A stretch of 38,914 nt of DNA, taken from assembly GCA_965372745.1 (NCBI GenBank), contig CBDVDM010000015.1, forward strand, positions 1-38,914, written 5' to 3'. A program made the position numbers and the translations under genes. Origin of the DNA: VRUG01 sp965372745. Its GTDB lineage: Bacteria; Planctomycetota; Phycisphaerae; Sedimentisphaerales; Anaerobacaceae. Of this stretch, positions 17,659 to 26,149 are shown piece after piece (position 1 is the stretch's first letter; every line of letters starts with the position of its first letter). The notes beneath the pieces are model-generated. The model saw only the letters and a list, made by a program, of their open reading frames with translations. It searched no databases and had not been told where the DNA came from.

Positions 17659-18624
17659 CTACTTGCTGAAAGTTGGTTGTGGCGGCTCTTTAAGTTTTTG
17701 TATTCCTTTTAGCACAACAGCACGGCTTTGATTAAAAAACTTGCTTCGGTAATTACGCCACCTTGCGTGGCATTGCTTAAAAACCGGTTCATCGCTTATC
17801 ATACACAAAGCCTCAAGCTGGTTTATATGAAGAGTATGATACATCGGACTAGCCAGATGCTTTTGACAATCATAGTACGTCCAGTAACCACTATCAAATA
17901 CTTCTATATTCAGCGCTAGCGTTGCAACCGTTTTGTTGAACATTTCTCTGGCCCGGTCATTGTCAAAGGCAAGCAAATAATCGTATAAACCGAAAATCGC
18001 AAATATCCAGCCATTCAAGACAGTATTGCGGGGTTGACACGGATACTCCTCAAGAAATATCCCGTCTTCCTCAAAATACGTTACCCCTCCCTCTTGAACC
18101 GGCAACTCAAAAAGTTCAAAAGCGCGAGCAGCTCCCTCCGCATAAAGCTGATTACCTGTTAATTTAAAGGCCCGCGATAAGACACTTAATGCTTCACCCT
18201 GTGCCATAGCTGAATACCTATAGAATGATTCATTTTTTATAACACTCCATGTATCCAGACCGCCCTTCTCGTCCTGATTCGAAACCACCCATTCACACAA
18301 AGACAAAAAACGTTCTTTGTCATTCTCATCCTGATTTAAGAGCCAGCAATCCCAATAACCCAAAGCCATATGTGTTATCATTATCGGGAAATACAGTTTT
18401 CTTCCATCGTAAAAAACATTGAATGGCACCCCCGAATCATCAACATCCCCTTGCCACTGAGTCTTGGCGGTAAGATCGCTGAAATACCCCTTTAGTTTGT
18501 TTGGCTCAAAAGCTTTACCAATCTCTTGAATCTGATGATAATAGCTTTTACCCATGAACATTGCTGCCCAGCGTGTCATTCTCCTGGTATTAAAAATTAA
18601 GAACTCACCTAATGTACAACCCAT
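17659..18624 (-). CDS. Glucuronyl C5-epimerase-domain protein
   Basis: The 321-residue product matches the C-terminal (alpha/alpha)6 domain of D-glucuronyl C5-epimerases, which convert GlcA to IdoA within heparan sulfate or heparosan. Visible conserved blocks are YFPIMITHMALGYWD (78-92), WVVSNQDEKGGLDTW (112-126), YSAMAQGEALSVLSRAFKLTG (137-157), PRNTVLNGWIFAIFGLYDY (198-216), and GYWTYYD (246-252) followed by YHTLHINQLEAL (262-273). The animal enzyme has YHTTHINQL, where the Tyr is catalytic as I recall. No signal peptide is seen, and the animal N-terminal beta domain is missing. GAGG lies six bases before the ATG and overlaps the end of the preceding gene. Its presence in a locus with UDP-glucose dehydrogenase makes a uronate substrate likely. 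It could act on a lipid-linked intermediate. Confidence 0.85.
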   Translation of the reverse strand: MGCTLGEFLIFNTRRMTRWAAMFMGKSYYHQIQEIGKAFEPNKLKGYFSDLTAKTQWQGDVDDSGVPFNVFYDGRKLYFPIMITHMALGYWDCWLLNQDENDKERFLSLCEWVVSNQDEKGGLDTWSVIKNESFYRYSAMAQGEALSVLSRAFKLTGNQLYAEGAARAFELFELPVQEGGVTYFEEDGIFLEEYPCQPRNTVLNGWIFAIFGLYDYLLAFDNDRAREMFNKTVATLALNIEVFDSGYWTYYDCQKHLASPMYHTLHINQLEALCMISDEPVFKQCHARWRNYRSKFFNQSRAVVLKGIQKLKEPPQPTFSK

Positions 18625-18633
18625 TTGAACCTC

Positions 18634-19941
18634 TTAATCACTGTTATCAGAAATAATTCCTGTTTCGGGCTCAATAATGAAAGCAGCTACTCCGTAGGGT
18701 TCAAGTTCCTCTCTGATAATACCATCATCGATAGAAACCACACGACCACTTATAAACTCTGTAGCCTTATTCGGCATATTATCAAGCGACAGCCGCAGAA
18801 ACGTGCGAGTCTTTTCTGCTGTGTTATTCACTACAATCGCTAAATATTTACCATCGTCACGCTGCCTGAGACATCCGCTTACATGCGAAACCGCTAACTT
18901 TTTTAAAACAGGGTTGTCGCTTTCAGAAGGCTCGCATTGAAATTTTTCATTCAGCCATTTCCCCAGAAAAAAACTACTCAATTGATTGAGTTCACGAGTT
19001 ACGGGATACACGACTTGCTCCGTATAAGGCGTTTTGCAACGGTAACCAGCCCAGTATATTATACCCATTGCGCCCTGTGTAATCGGCGCAAACACCGAAT
19101 AACGAAACTCTCTTATCGTAGGATAACGATACTTGGTTTCGAGACCCATATTTATCGCAAATGGGGTATAACAAAATCTTCGCCCATTGGCTTTAAAGGC
19201 AGCCTTTGCCGCCAGATGTGCGTCATAAACAAGAATCGCGTGTTCACCTTCAAATTCTGATTTGGTATCGACGGTTGGGTAATGGTTCGCGAGGTTTATG
19301 TCACACAGATTTTGCAACTGCTCATAATGCGTCCACCACCCTATGCACATAAAAATATAATGTTCAGGATTGTTGTCGACCTGCCTTATCAGCTTGGATG
19401 CCCATCCTATTTTCTCAATAATAAACTCACCAAACTGTTTGTTGTTCGCCTTTCCAGTCCGCTTGCACAAACTTTTATATTCAGGATCATTGTAATAAGT
19501 ATTTTCCGGCTCATCAAAGATATAATAACCAAGAATTGCATCATTATCTTTGACATCAAGAAGAATACGAAGCAGCGATTGCTTGTTTTGAGCTTTTACT
19601 TCTTTATTGACTGCAACAATAACCTTTATTCCTGCAGCCTTGGCATTTGATAGATATTTAGAGGCACTTTGCTTATCAGTATAACGATACCAGATAACCG
19701 TATTCCATCCGTTTTTGCTTACCTCTTTAAGGTCAACGTAGCCAACACCGTCAGCAGTTCTCGGTTCGCTGTATGCACCTATAGGAAAAAAAGACTGGCC
19801 TTTATATGTCAATGGATTCAGATGCAAACCAACTGTTGTTAAACCTTCACTTTGATTAGAAGCTATGGCAACCGTTTCCGCCGGGAAGATATAAAATTGC
19901 ATTAAGACTGCCAGTAAAAGCAGGGTTCGCTGTATTAGCAT
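18634..19941 (-). CDS. Secreted glycoside hydrolase-like TIM-barrel protein
   Basis: A 435-residue protein from the ATG at 19941, with a signal peptide (about 1-21, LLLLAVLMQFYIFPA). The body looks like a (beta/alpha)8 barrel: GWNTVIWYRY, GIKVIVAVNK, ILGYYIFDEPEN with acidic residues at 143-146, then MCIGWW and GIIYWAGY, and a beta-rich C-terminal domain. The DEPE element at the end of a strand is a usual position for a glycosidase acid/base, but I cannot name a family. A longer frame opening with TTG at 20004 would bury the signal peptide, so I reject it. The C5-epimerase start follows nine bases after the stop, so the two are coupled. A role in trimming the glycan is inferred. Confidence 0.7.
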   Translation of the reverse strand: MLIQRTLLLLAVLMQFYIFPAETVAIASNQSEGLTTVGLHLNPLTYKGQSFFPIGAYSEPRTADGVGYVDLKEVSKNGWNTVIWYRYTDKQSASKYLSNAKAAGIKVIVAVNKEVKAQNKQSLLRILLDVKDNDAILGYYIFDEPENTYYNDPEYKSLCKRTGKANNKQFGEFIIEKIGWASKLIRQVDNNPEHYIFMCIGWWTHYEQLQNLCDINLANHYPTVDTKSEFEGEHAILVYDAHLAAKAAFKANGRRFCYTPFAINMGLETKYRYPTIREFRYSVFAPITQGAMGIIYWAGYRCKTPYTEQVVYPVTRELNQLSSFFLGKWLNEKFQCEPSESDNPVLKKLAVSHVSGCLRQRDDGKYLAIVVNNTAEKTRTFLRLSLDNMPNKATEFISGRVVSIDDGIIREELEPYGVAAFIIEPETGIISDNSD

Positions 19942-19982
19942 ATTAGGTATTCTTAGAAAAAACAAAATTAATATACCACTAA

Positions 19983-20831
19983 TTATGGAGCATTCACAAG
20001 CCAATAAGGTCTTCTGCTCGAAGGGGTCAACCTTCTGATAATACCTGCTATAATGTGGAAAAAATCACCCTGATAAGTGTACCATACCCCTCTGTAAAAA
20101 TGCATCGCCAATTTAACCATCCAGTACGGAAAGCCACGGCAAACTTCTTGCAGGTACAGCAGCTCAACTTCTTTGTGCTCCTTCTTTAAAACATCTTCTG
20201 TGTTGGAACTTTTAGTGTTCTTGTGGCTGCGGTATTTAGCAAAAAATTCTCTTACATGCCGAGCATTCAATCCACGTCCAATCCTACAGAAAAACTCGTA
20301 ATCCATACAGAATTGCCTATTCTCATCAAGATATCCATATTTTGTGAACAATTCACGTTTCCAGAAACACGCAGGCTGAGAAAATATAAAACCTAAAACT
20401 ATCAGCGCTGTAAAGCAGTACTTTGTATGACGGTCTTTACGTAATACCTTACCATACTCATTAATGGTAAGACGGTCGCCAAAGACAAAATCCAATTTCT
20501 TATCAGACATAAATGTACGTCCCACTGTCTCAAGTGAACCTGCACAATATTCATCATCACTGTTCAGCCACGCTGCAATCTCACCAGTTGCCCGTTTAAA
20601 ACCTTTATTGATAGCGTTTGTCTGTCCGCTATCCTTTTCACTAACCCAGTATGCCAACTTATCGGCATATTTTTTTATTATTTCGACAGAACCATCCGTG
20701 CTGCCTCCATCTATAATAATATACTCAAGATTCGGATAAGACTGGTCGATAACGGAACGAATAGTTCTCTCCAGAAATTCAGCTTGATTATACGATGGAG
20801 TTATAATACTAATTTTGGGCCACTCTGCCAT
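19983..20831 (-). CDS. GT2 glycosyltransferase
   Basis: A 282-residue GT-A enzyme with the usual start: ISIITPSYNQAEFLERTIRS, then EYIIIDGGSTDGS for the nucleotide site, then AWLNSDDEY holding the metal-binding acidic cluster, and FCMDYEFFCRIGRG in the acceptor region. Inverting GT2 enzymes of this type build O-antigen and capsule repeat units at the cytoplasmic face. The gene lies 16 bases after the O-antigen ligase-like gene and 41 bases before the glycosidase-like gene. Confidence 0.92.
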   Translation of the reverse strand: MAEWPKISIITPSYNQAEFLERTIRSVIDQSYPNLEYIIIDGGSTDGSVEIIKKYADKLAYWVSEKDSGQTNAINKGFKRATGEIAAWLNSDDEYCAGSLETVGRTFMSDKKLDFVFGDRLTINEYGKVLRKDRHTKYCFTALIVLGFIFSQPACFWKRELFTKYGYLDENRQFCMDYEFFCRIGRGLNARHVREFFAKYRSHKNTKSSNTEDVLKKEHKEVELLYLQEVCRGFPYWMVKLAMHFYRGVWYTYQGDFFHIIAGIIRRLTPSSRRPYWLVNAP

Positions 20832-20847
20832 AAACTCGTTCTCGATT

Positions 20848-22206
20848 CTAATAAACTTCTTCTAATGCTACCTGTTCATAATCCTGTTCCCATGAATATT
20901 CTTCATGATTATTTCCACTATAATCATTATACCCGTCTTCCATTAAAAGTCGAAGATTTTCATTGCGAACCCCCTCCTGCAAAGCTATTGCTGAACACAC
21001 TGGCAAAATAAATGTCGTGCTAAGCAAAGCATGAGACAGAAAAGCCGAAAACACATAAGCCCCCAACAGAGCTGATGACAAATTTGCCATATCTTTCAAT
21101 TCTTCGGTCACACATCGCCGCATCAACAGCAACCCTCGTATCGGAAGCCACAAGAACAACAGCGTCATCAATAATCCAAATAGAATCCCATGCTCAATCG
21201 CCCATTGCAGAAAACTATGATGATATTCGCTACCCGTTGTCGATGCTGCCTTCAAAAATGAAGTACCGGTACCCCAGCCAATCATGGGTTTTTGCTTTAT
21301 CTCGTCTATTGCTCTGGCCCATAACACAGCACGACCGGAACTTCTCCTGGAAAAAAGCTTATTTCGTACCGCTTCGAAACCTGGAAATGAGGTTACTATG
21401 CGTAAACCCATCGGCAATACAATCAAACCCACAAAAAGCATCACTATCACGTTGCGCTTCAATTTACGTATCAGTATTATCAAAATGCCCAATGATGCAC
21501 CCCCTAACGCTGTACGGCCGCCTGTCAGGAGCATTGAAACAAAGGTCAACAAAGCGAAAATTACAAAAAACAAAAACCATGGACTCCATATTCGCTTTGC
21601 CATACCCCTCCAGACAAGAAATATCACGCCAGGCATACCGACTATCATAAAACCAACTGTTGTTTCAAATGCGCCGTGGAAAAGGCCGGTGTCACTCGTC
21701 ATAAACGGTATCTGAACGCAAGTCATGATTATCGAAAACCAGATTACCGAAAGAACATATGCTCTTCTGCCCCGTTCATCGGCAAGAATTTTTTGACCGC
21801 CGATAATCAACCCGATAAAAAACATCAAAAATGTTAAGCCTTGCATAAATGCGTCAGTCGAATATTGCACACGCGCCGAATCTATTATCATCACAATCGG
21901 CAAAATAAGAAGAACCCCAAAAGTTTTGGAAAATCTTACACGGTTACGCCCATAGAAAATTGCATACATAACCAGAATAAAGACTACAATAAATCTTAAT
22001 AACATCGAGGCAAAGTTTAATGTCATAGATTTAGTTATCAAAAGGCCGGAAAATATAAACGACAACGCAACTATAATTCCAGGGCCTAATCGCCATATTG
22101 CAAGGAGAAAAATAAACAGACCTAAAAATCCATAAAGAAGCAGAAGTGTCATATTAGCACCTTGCAACTGCTCCTGAATTTTCTCAAAAAGCATCTGAAT
22201 TTTCAT
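20848..22206 (-). CDS. O-antigen ligase/Wzy-type polymerase family membrane protein
   Basis: A 452-residue protein with about eleven hydrophobic segments. The large periplasmic loop region contains the family pattern: LLTGGRTALGGASLG, then SGRAVLWARAIDEIKQKPMIGWGTG, then a Tyr-His-His pair in EYHHSFLQWAIEHG. WaaL/Wzy-type enzymes transfer or polymerise undecaprenyl-linked glycans at the outer face of the inner membrane. With only one such gene and a flippase in the locus, polymerisation of the repeat unit is the likelier job. A gap of 320 bases precedes it. Confidence 0.87.
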   Translation of the reverse strand: MKIQMLFEKIQEQLQGANMTLLLLYGFLGLFIFLLAIWRLGPGIIVALSFIFSGLLITKSMTLNFASMLLRFIVVFILVMYAIFYGRNRVRFSKTFGVLLILPIVMIIDSARVQYSTDAFMQGLTFLMFFIGLIIGGQKILADERGRRAYVLSVIWFSIIMTCVQIPFMTSDTGLFHGAFETTVGFMIVGMPGVIFLVWRGMAKRIWSPWFLFFVIFALLTFVSMLLTGGRTALGGASLGILIILIRKLKRNVIVMLFVGLIVLPMGLRIVTSFPGFEAVRNKLFSRRSSGRAVLWARAIDEIKQKPMIGWGTGTSFLKAASTTGSEYHHSFLQWAIEHGILFGLLMTLLFLWLPIRGLLLMRRCVTEELKDMANLSSALLGAYVFSAFLSHALLSTTFILPVCSAIALQEGVRNENLRLLMEDGYNDYSGNNHEEYSWEQDYEQVALEEVY

Positions 22207-22257
22207 AAGAAAACCTCGCCAAATTTTAACAGATTGGCTTGTAAACTATACACTTAT

Positions 22258-22479
22258 TCATCGAGTTTCATTAATATTATTAAAGACCGTAACATTATCA
22301 CCTATTTCTATTTTAGCTCCTGATGCAATACTGCAATATGGAAAGAAGCGGGTTTTTAACCTCGAACTATATTCGGCATCATGAAGCTGCAGATAGATTT
22401 TTGCATGTGCCGTTGCAAATAATCTGAATGGTTTCAGTATGATTCTGGCAATATTTTTATATACATATTCACAACTTAA
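22258..22479 (-). pseudogene. Remnant of a hexapeptide-repeat (left-handed beta-helix) acyltransferase
   Basis: This stretch lies in the longest gap of the glycan locus (22207-22526). On the - strand an open frame without a proper start codon encodes about 73 residues ending in PYCSIASGAKIEIGDNVTVF, then NNINETR and a stop. The SIASGAKIEIGDN part fits the coil pattern [LIV]-G-x4 of hexapeptide acetyltransferases, and the stretch before it (NIARIILKPFRLF) resembles their leading helix. Stops TAA and TGA at 22480-22491 close the frame upstream. The rest of the beta-helix is missing, so this is a truncated gene. The remaining bases of the gap show nothing clear. Confidence 0.5.
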
Positions 22480-22526
22480 TTATCCATTTCACCAATAGAT
22501 AGCTTCACACTCCTTTTTTTGCCATG

Positions 22527-23186
22527 TTACTTGATTGCCTCAATATTTAAGCTAACAGGATACTTTTTTCCATTTCTTTCTAGATGCCGTGAAGCCCAAT
22601 CTTCAAAATTGTGATATTGAACCTCCTTTGGATTCCAACGGCGAACTTTTGTAAATGAAAGATCGCATAATACATCAGAAAGATATGAATAATTAAAAAC
22701 CGAAAGGTGCATATTATACCCTTCGTAGCGACCCATAAGAGGGCCGTCAATACTCTTTATATCTTTCGAACATGCATTGTATACATCAATAATTTTGTCA
22801 AAGTCTGGCACCGAAAGGCGAAGTACACCGTTAGGTCTAATAACCCTTTTCCATTCCCACAAGACTTTTTTTACATCTGATTGACATACGTGCTCAAGAA
22901 TATGACACGCGTAGATCATATCTGCATAGTTATCAGGAAAAATTGACAAATCTCTTGCATCGCATACATAATGAATATGTGAGGCAGGCCGACAATCGAC
23001 ATTAATAAATTCAGGACTGTTGATCGCACCACATCCCAGATGAATCAAAATTTTCCCATCAGGATTATAAGGAAGGGCAGGTTTGACTATCAAACGCTTA
23101 CCTATTGAAAGCTTGCTCTTGACCATGCGATGAATTACATAAAAGAACCATTTGAAATACCCATAGACTTCTCTTGGATGTAGCAT
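22527..23186 (-). CDS. Class I SAM-dependent methyltransferase
   Basis: A 219-residue Rossmann-type methyltransferase (methyltransferase type 11 group). Motif I is ILIHLGCGAINSPEFINVD, the acidic second motif is HYVCDARDL, motif II is YADMIYACHILEHV, and GVLRLSVPDFDKI follows. Such small enzymes in polysaccharide loci often methylate a sugar or a chain end; the target is not visible. The gene begins three bases after the flippase stop, so they are co-translated. Confidence 0.88.
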   Translation of the reverse strand: MLHPREVYGYFKWFFYVIHRMVKSKLSIGKRLIVKPALPYNPDGKILIHLGCGAINSPEFINVDCRPASHIHYVCDARDLSIFPDNYADMIYACHILEHVCQSDVKKVLWEWKRVIRPNGVLRLSVPDFDKIIDVYNACSKDIKSIDGPLMGRYEGYNMHLSVFNYSYLSDVLCDLSFTKVRRWNPKEVQYHNFEDWASRHLERNGKKYPVSLNIEAIK

Positions 23187-23189
23187 AAT

Positions 23190-24590
23190 TCAACCTCTTG
23201 ATTTTGAATAATTTGGATTTAAAGGTGTAGCTGGTATTAACTCACTGGACAGAATATTTCTAAATAGCATTTTCTGTTTTGTCATCAAATACAGCGTGGC
23301 ACCTCCCATTCCAGCCATCACTGCGACACAAACCGTATTTGTCCCCACAGAAAGGCCGGTTGCAATAAATGATAAAATAATCACAACATTAACACTCGAC
23401 TGTATTATATTGCAAAATAATATATCGCGTCCTTTCCCAAGTCCCATTAAAGTATAAAAAGCTGGTACACCAATAAGGCTAAGGTATGTCCCTATCAGCA
23501 TAATTCTAAATGAGATACCAACAGAAATGTTATATTTGTCACCAAGCCATAGTTGCAATAGCCAAGGTGAGGCAAACATAATCAATGCGTAAGCAGGTAA
23601 TCCAAATACTAAAATAAGCTTAATACTTTTACGGCTTATTGATTTTATCCTATCGAGTCCATTTTTCGTCATACCTGCGCTTGCACGGCTTATTTCAGGC
23701 ATTGTTGCCCGCAGGCCAGCCTCTATGAGACCTCGAATCTGCATACTGCCATTAAAGGCTATCTCAAAAATCGGCACGCTGGCGACCCCAATATATCGCG
23801 ATATGATTAGTTTATTAAAAGGTACCAAAAGCATGGCAACTAACGAACTGCCAAACAAATGACTGCCAAAAGTCAGGATTTTCTTGCCATATACCATACA
23901 AATATTTGACATTCTAACAAACCGTAAACTGGTTGTCCGTTTGATGCAGACCAAGCTCATCAGGTGAATAAAGATATATGAAAGACTGTTACCAATAAGA
24001 ATACTTTCAATTCCATTGCCCCTATACAACATCAGTGTTGCGATACTAACGGCTACGATTCGCCCTAAAGCCTGAGCAAAATTAGCCAGGTCCATACGTC
24101 CAAGGCCCGAAAGTGTGGCGTTCATTGCCTGAACGACAAATACATAAATACTGAGAACTCCAATATATGGCAGCAACCATAAAGCGATTCTGGCATTTTC
24201 ATCAGAAAGATTAAATAAACCTATGATATGGCTCTTAAAAACAAGTATGGCAGCCAGAGCAATACTTCCACTAATCAGCAAAATTAATATTGCGGTCACT
24301 ACATATTTTTGAATGCCTTCGATATTCTTACGGCCATGTTCTTCGGCAACCAGTTTTATTACTGCTTGGCCAATTCCGAGATTGCCTAATTGGGCAAAAC
24401 TCAAAACAGTTGCCAACACCAACCAGACACCATATTTTTCATAGCCGAGAAAATGTAAATAAACAGGATATGCTACCATCATAGCCACGGCATTTATACC
24501 AGAACAAAATACGCCAGAGACCATATTACGTCGAAGCTGCGACCCAAATCCCTGCCGAAACAAGTTTGATAGTAAATATTTAGCTTTCAT
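23190..24590 (-). CDS. Wzx-type oligosaccharide flippase
   Basis: A 466-residue protein with about twelve to fourteen hydrophobic segments and the MOP/polysaccharide biosynthesis pattern at its N-terminus (NMVSGVFCSGINAVAMMVAY, then FLGYEKYGVWLVLATV and LGNLGIGQAVIKLVAE). Wzx proteins flip undecaprenyl-diphosphate-linked repeat units across the inner membrane, to be polymerised by the O-antigen ligase/Wzy-like product encoded downstream. A repeat-rich spacer of 132 bases separates it from the preceding epimerase gene. Confidence 0.9.
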   Translation of the reverse strand: MKAKYLLSNLFRQGFGSQLRRNMVSGVFCSGINAVAMMVAYPVYLHFLGYEKYGVWLVLATVLSFAQLGNLGIGQAVIKLVAEEHGRKNIEGIQKYVVTAILILLISGSIALAAILVFKSHIIGLFNLSDENARIALWLLPYIGVLSIYVFVVQAMNATLSGLGRMDLANFAQALGRIVAVSIATLMLYRGNGIESILIGNSLSYIFIHLMSLVCIKRTTSLRFVRMSNICMVYGKKILTFGSHLFGSSLVAMLLVPFNKLIISRYIGVASVPIFEIAFNGSMQIRGLIEAGLRATMPEISRASAGMTKNGLDRIKSISRKSIKLILVFGLPAYALIMFASPWLLQLWLGDKYNISVGISFRIMLIGTYLSLIGVPAFYTLMGLGKGRDILFCNIIQSSVNVVIILSFIATGLSVGTNTVCVAVMAGMGGATLYLMTKQKMLFRNILSSELIPATPLNPNYSKSRG

Positions 24591-24600
24591 AAGATAGTTG

Positions 24601-24703
24601 TCAGAGGTCAGATATTAGATTTCAGGAATCAGATGTAAGATAGTCAGAGGTCAGATTATAGATTGTAGATTACAGATGTCAGATTGTAGATTACAGAGAA
24701 TAG
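24601..24703. repeat. Degenerate AGATTGTAGATTACAG-type repeats, left cluster
   Basis: The spacer is built from short AGAT/CAGA words. An exact 17-base unit (agattgtagattacaga) occurs at 24660-24676 and again at 24681-24697, and looser copies (aggtcagatattagatttcag, split by small changes) fill 24601-24659. The same words occur on the left side of the four-helix-bundle gene (25701-25733) and, in inverse complement, on its right side. Confidence 0.85.
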
Positions 24704-24722
24704 AAAGCTCCATAGCCGACGG

Positions 24723-25685
24723 CTAACTTTGCTTGCGAAACCATTCTACAAATTTCGCCAAACCTTCCGAAATTTCTGTTTTAGGGTCATAACCGAGTTT
24801 TTCTTTGGCTTTGGATACGTCCGCATAAGTCTGGTTTACATCCCCAGGTGGAATTGGTAAACGATTGATGGTTGCTTTTTTACCAAGCGCCTTTTCTATC
24901 TCAAGTATCAATTCATCAAGCCTTATCGGTCTTGACTCGCCAAGATTGTATATCTCATAGCCTTCACCGTTTTTTACCGCTCCCATCACGCCGTCGATAA
25001 TATCGTCTATATACGTAAAATCGCGACGCATCGAACCGTCACCGAAAACCGGTATTGGCTGAGCGGCTTCTATCAATTTTGCAAACTTATATATCGCAAG
25101 GTCAGGCCTCTGTCTCGGGCCATAAACGGTAAAGAATCTCAAGCATGTCATATTAATATTATAAAGATGACTATACGTATGACATATTAACTCACATGCT
25201 TTTTTTGTCGCTGCATAGGGCGAAATCGGAAAATCTACATTGTCACTTTCACAAAACGGCACCTTCTTGTTATTGCCGTAAACACTTGAACTGGATGCGA
25301 AGATAAACTTTTTTATATCGAATTTTTTGGCAGCTTCAAGCATTACCAGCGTGCCGTTTATATTCACGTCAGCATAACCAATCGGGTCCTTTATCGATGG
25401 CCTTACTCCAGCTTTGGCAGCTAAATGGATAATAATATCAAATTTCTGCCAGCTGCATAAATCATCAATGCACTTAGAATCCCGTATGTCACCTTCTGTA
25501 AACTCGAAGTTTTTATCTGATAAACAATTCGATATGTTGGACTCTTTTGTCTGTCTACTGTAAAATTCATCGAAGTTGTCAAGGCCGGTGACATGCCAGT
25601 CTTGCCCCAAAAGACGCTCGCATAAATGCGAGCCGATGAAACCAGCTGCTCCCGTAACTAATACTTTTCTTACTTTTTTCGTCAT
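24723..25685 (-). CDS. UDP-glucuronate 4-epimerase-like SDR (GalE/GAE group)
   Basis: A 320-residue extended SDR from the ATG at 25685 (GAGGAA five bases upstream; an in-frame TTG four codons earlier is rejected). The NAD site is TGAAGFIGSH at 11-20, the catalytic set is SSSS 131-134 and Y157-x3-K161 (SPYAATKK), and the sugar region has FTVYGPRQRPDLAI plus FGDGSMRRDFTYIDD. The PRQRPD and RRDFTYIDD segments are typical of UDP-glucuronate 4-epimerases, which make UDP-GalA from UDP-GlcA. UDP-glucose dehydrogenase is encoded about 0.5 kb upstream and would supply the substrate. A related GalE-type specificity is possible. Confidence 0.82.
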   Translation of the reverse strand: MTKKVRKVLVTGAAGFIGSHLCERLLGQDWHVTGLDNFDEFYSRQTKESNISNCLSDKNFEFTEGDIRDSKCIDDLCSWQKFDIIIHLAAKAGVRPSIKDPIGYADVNINGTLVMLEAAKKFDIKKFIFASSSSVYGNNKKVPFCESDNVDFPISPYAATKKACELICHTYSHLYNINMTCLRFFTVYGPRQRPDLAIYKFAKLIEAAQPIPVFGDGSMRRDFTYIDDIIDGVMGAVKNGEGYEIYNLGESRPIRLDELILEIEKALGKKATINRLPIPPGDVNQTYADVSKAKEKLGYDPKTEISEGLAKFVEWFRKQS

Positions 25686-25700
25686 CAAGTTCCTCAAATT

Positions 25701-25733
25701 AGATATCAGATTATAGATTGTAGAGTACAGACT
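25701..25733. repeat. AGAT/CAGA-type repeat between epimerase and four-helix gene
   Basis: A short tract (agatatcagattatagattg, then tagagtacagact) of the same family as the cluster at 24601-24703. It ends at the last codons of the four-helix-bundle gene and forms the left flank of that gene. Confidence 0.75.
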
Positions 25734-26091
25734 ATTTCGTGCATGCTATCCTTTTGATATAGCTTGCTAACATCTTTCGTATTTCAGTAATTTCATTAGC
25801 CAAACTATTATAATCCTTCATTGAAATATACCCTAAGTCTTTAGAGAGCAGCAACTGATATTCCGCTTCATTTGCAGAACCCATTGCTATGCTCATAAAT
25901 TGTTTCAATTCACGATTTCCAAATCTTCCGCAACCTTCGGAAATATTTGATGGTATCGAAATTGCGGCACGTCTGATTTGGCTCACAAGTGAATAAGTTT
26001 CTTCACGAGGAAAAGAAGATGTCGCTTTATATATCTTCAAAGCAAATTCGTGAGCCTTTTGCCAAACCTTAAGTTTTCTATAATCCTGCAT
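25732..26091 (-). CDS. Four-helix-bundle protein (S23 / intervening-sequence family)
   Basis: A 119-residue protein that matches the S23/TIGR02436 family: MQDYRKLKVWQKAHEFALKI at the start, then FPREETYSLVSQIRRAAISI, PSNISEGCGR and MGSANEAEYQLLLS. These proteins form pentameric four-helix bundles; some are encoded in 23S rRNA intervening sequences, and a relative (Avd) works in diversity-generating retroelements. The role of free-standing copies is unknown. Here it is flanked on both sides by short repeats in opposite orientation and interrupts the pairing of UDP-glucose dehydrogenase and the epimerase, so it looks inserted. No reverse transcriptase is present. Confidence 0.92.
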   Translation of the reverse strand: MQDYRKLKVWQKAHEFALKIYKATSSFPREETYSLVSQIRRAAISIPSNISEGCGRFGNRELKQFMSIAMGSANEAEYQLLLSKDLGYISMKDYNSLANEITEIRKMLASYIKRIACTK

Positions 26092-26094
26092 ATT

Positions 26095-26141
26095 CTATAA
26101 TCTGTAATCTGAAATCTGAAATCTGAAATCTATAATCTGAC
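26095..26141. repeat. AATCTGAA-type tandem repeats, right flank of the four-helix gene
   Basis: Tandem degenerate units, with aatctgaaatctgaaatctg as the clearest run and ataatctg at each end, lie between the four-helix gene start and the UDP-glucose dehydrogenase stop. They are the inverse complement of the CAGAT words on the other side of the gene, so the gene sits between inverted repeat tracts. Confidence 0.85.
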
Positions 26142-26149
26142 TTCTCCTA

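Noticed and set aside
21075..21715. Long + strand frames opposite the O-antigen ligase-like gene
   Set aside because: They overlap a clear polytopic membrane protein gene in antisense, have odd composition and no recognisable motifs.
24601..26141. Diversity-generating retroelement suggested by the Avd-like four-helix protein
   Set aside because: No reverse transcriptase gene, template repeat or variable repeat is visible nearby; the protein fits the general S23 family.
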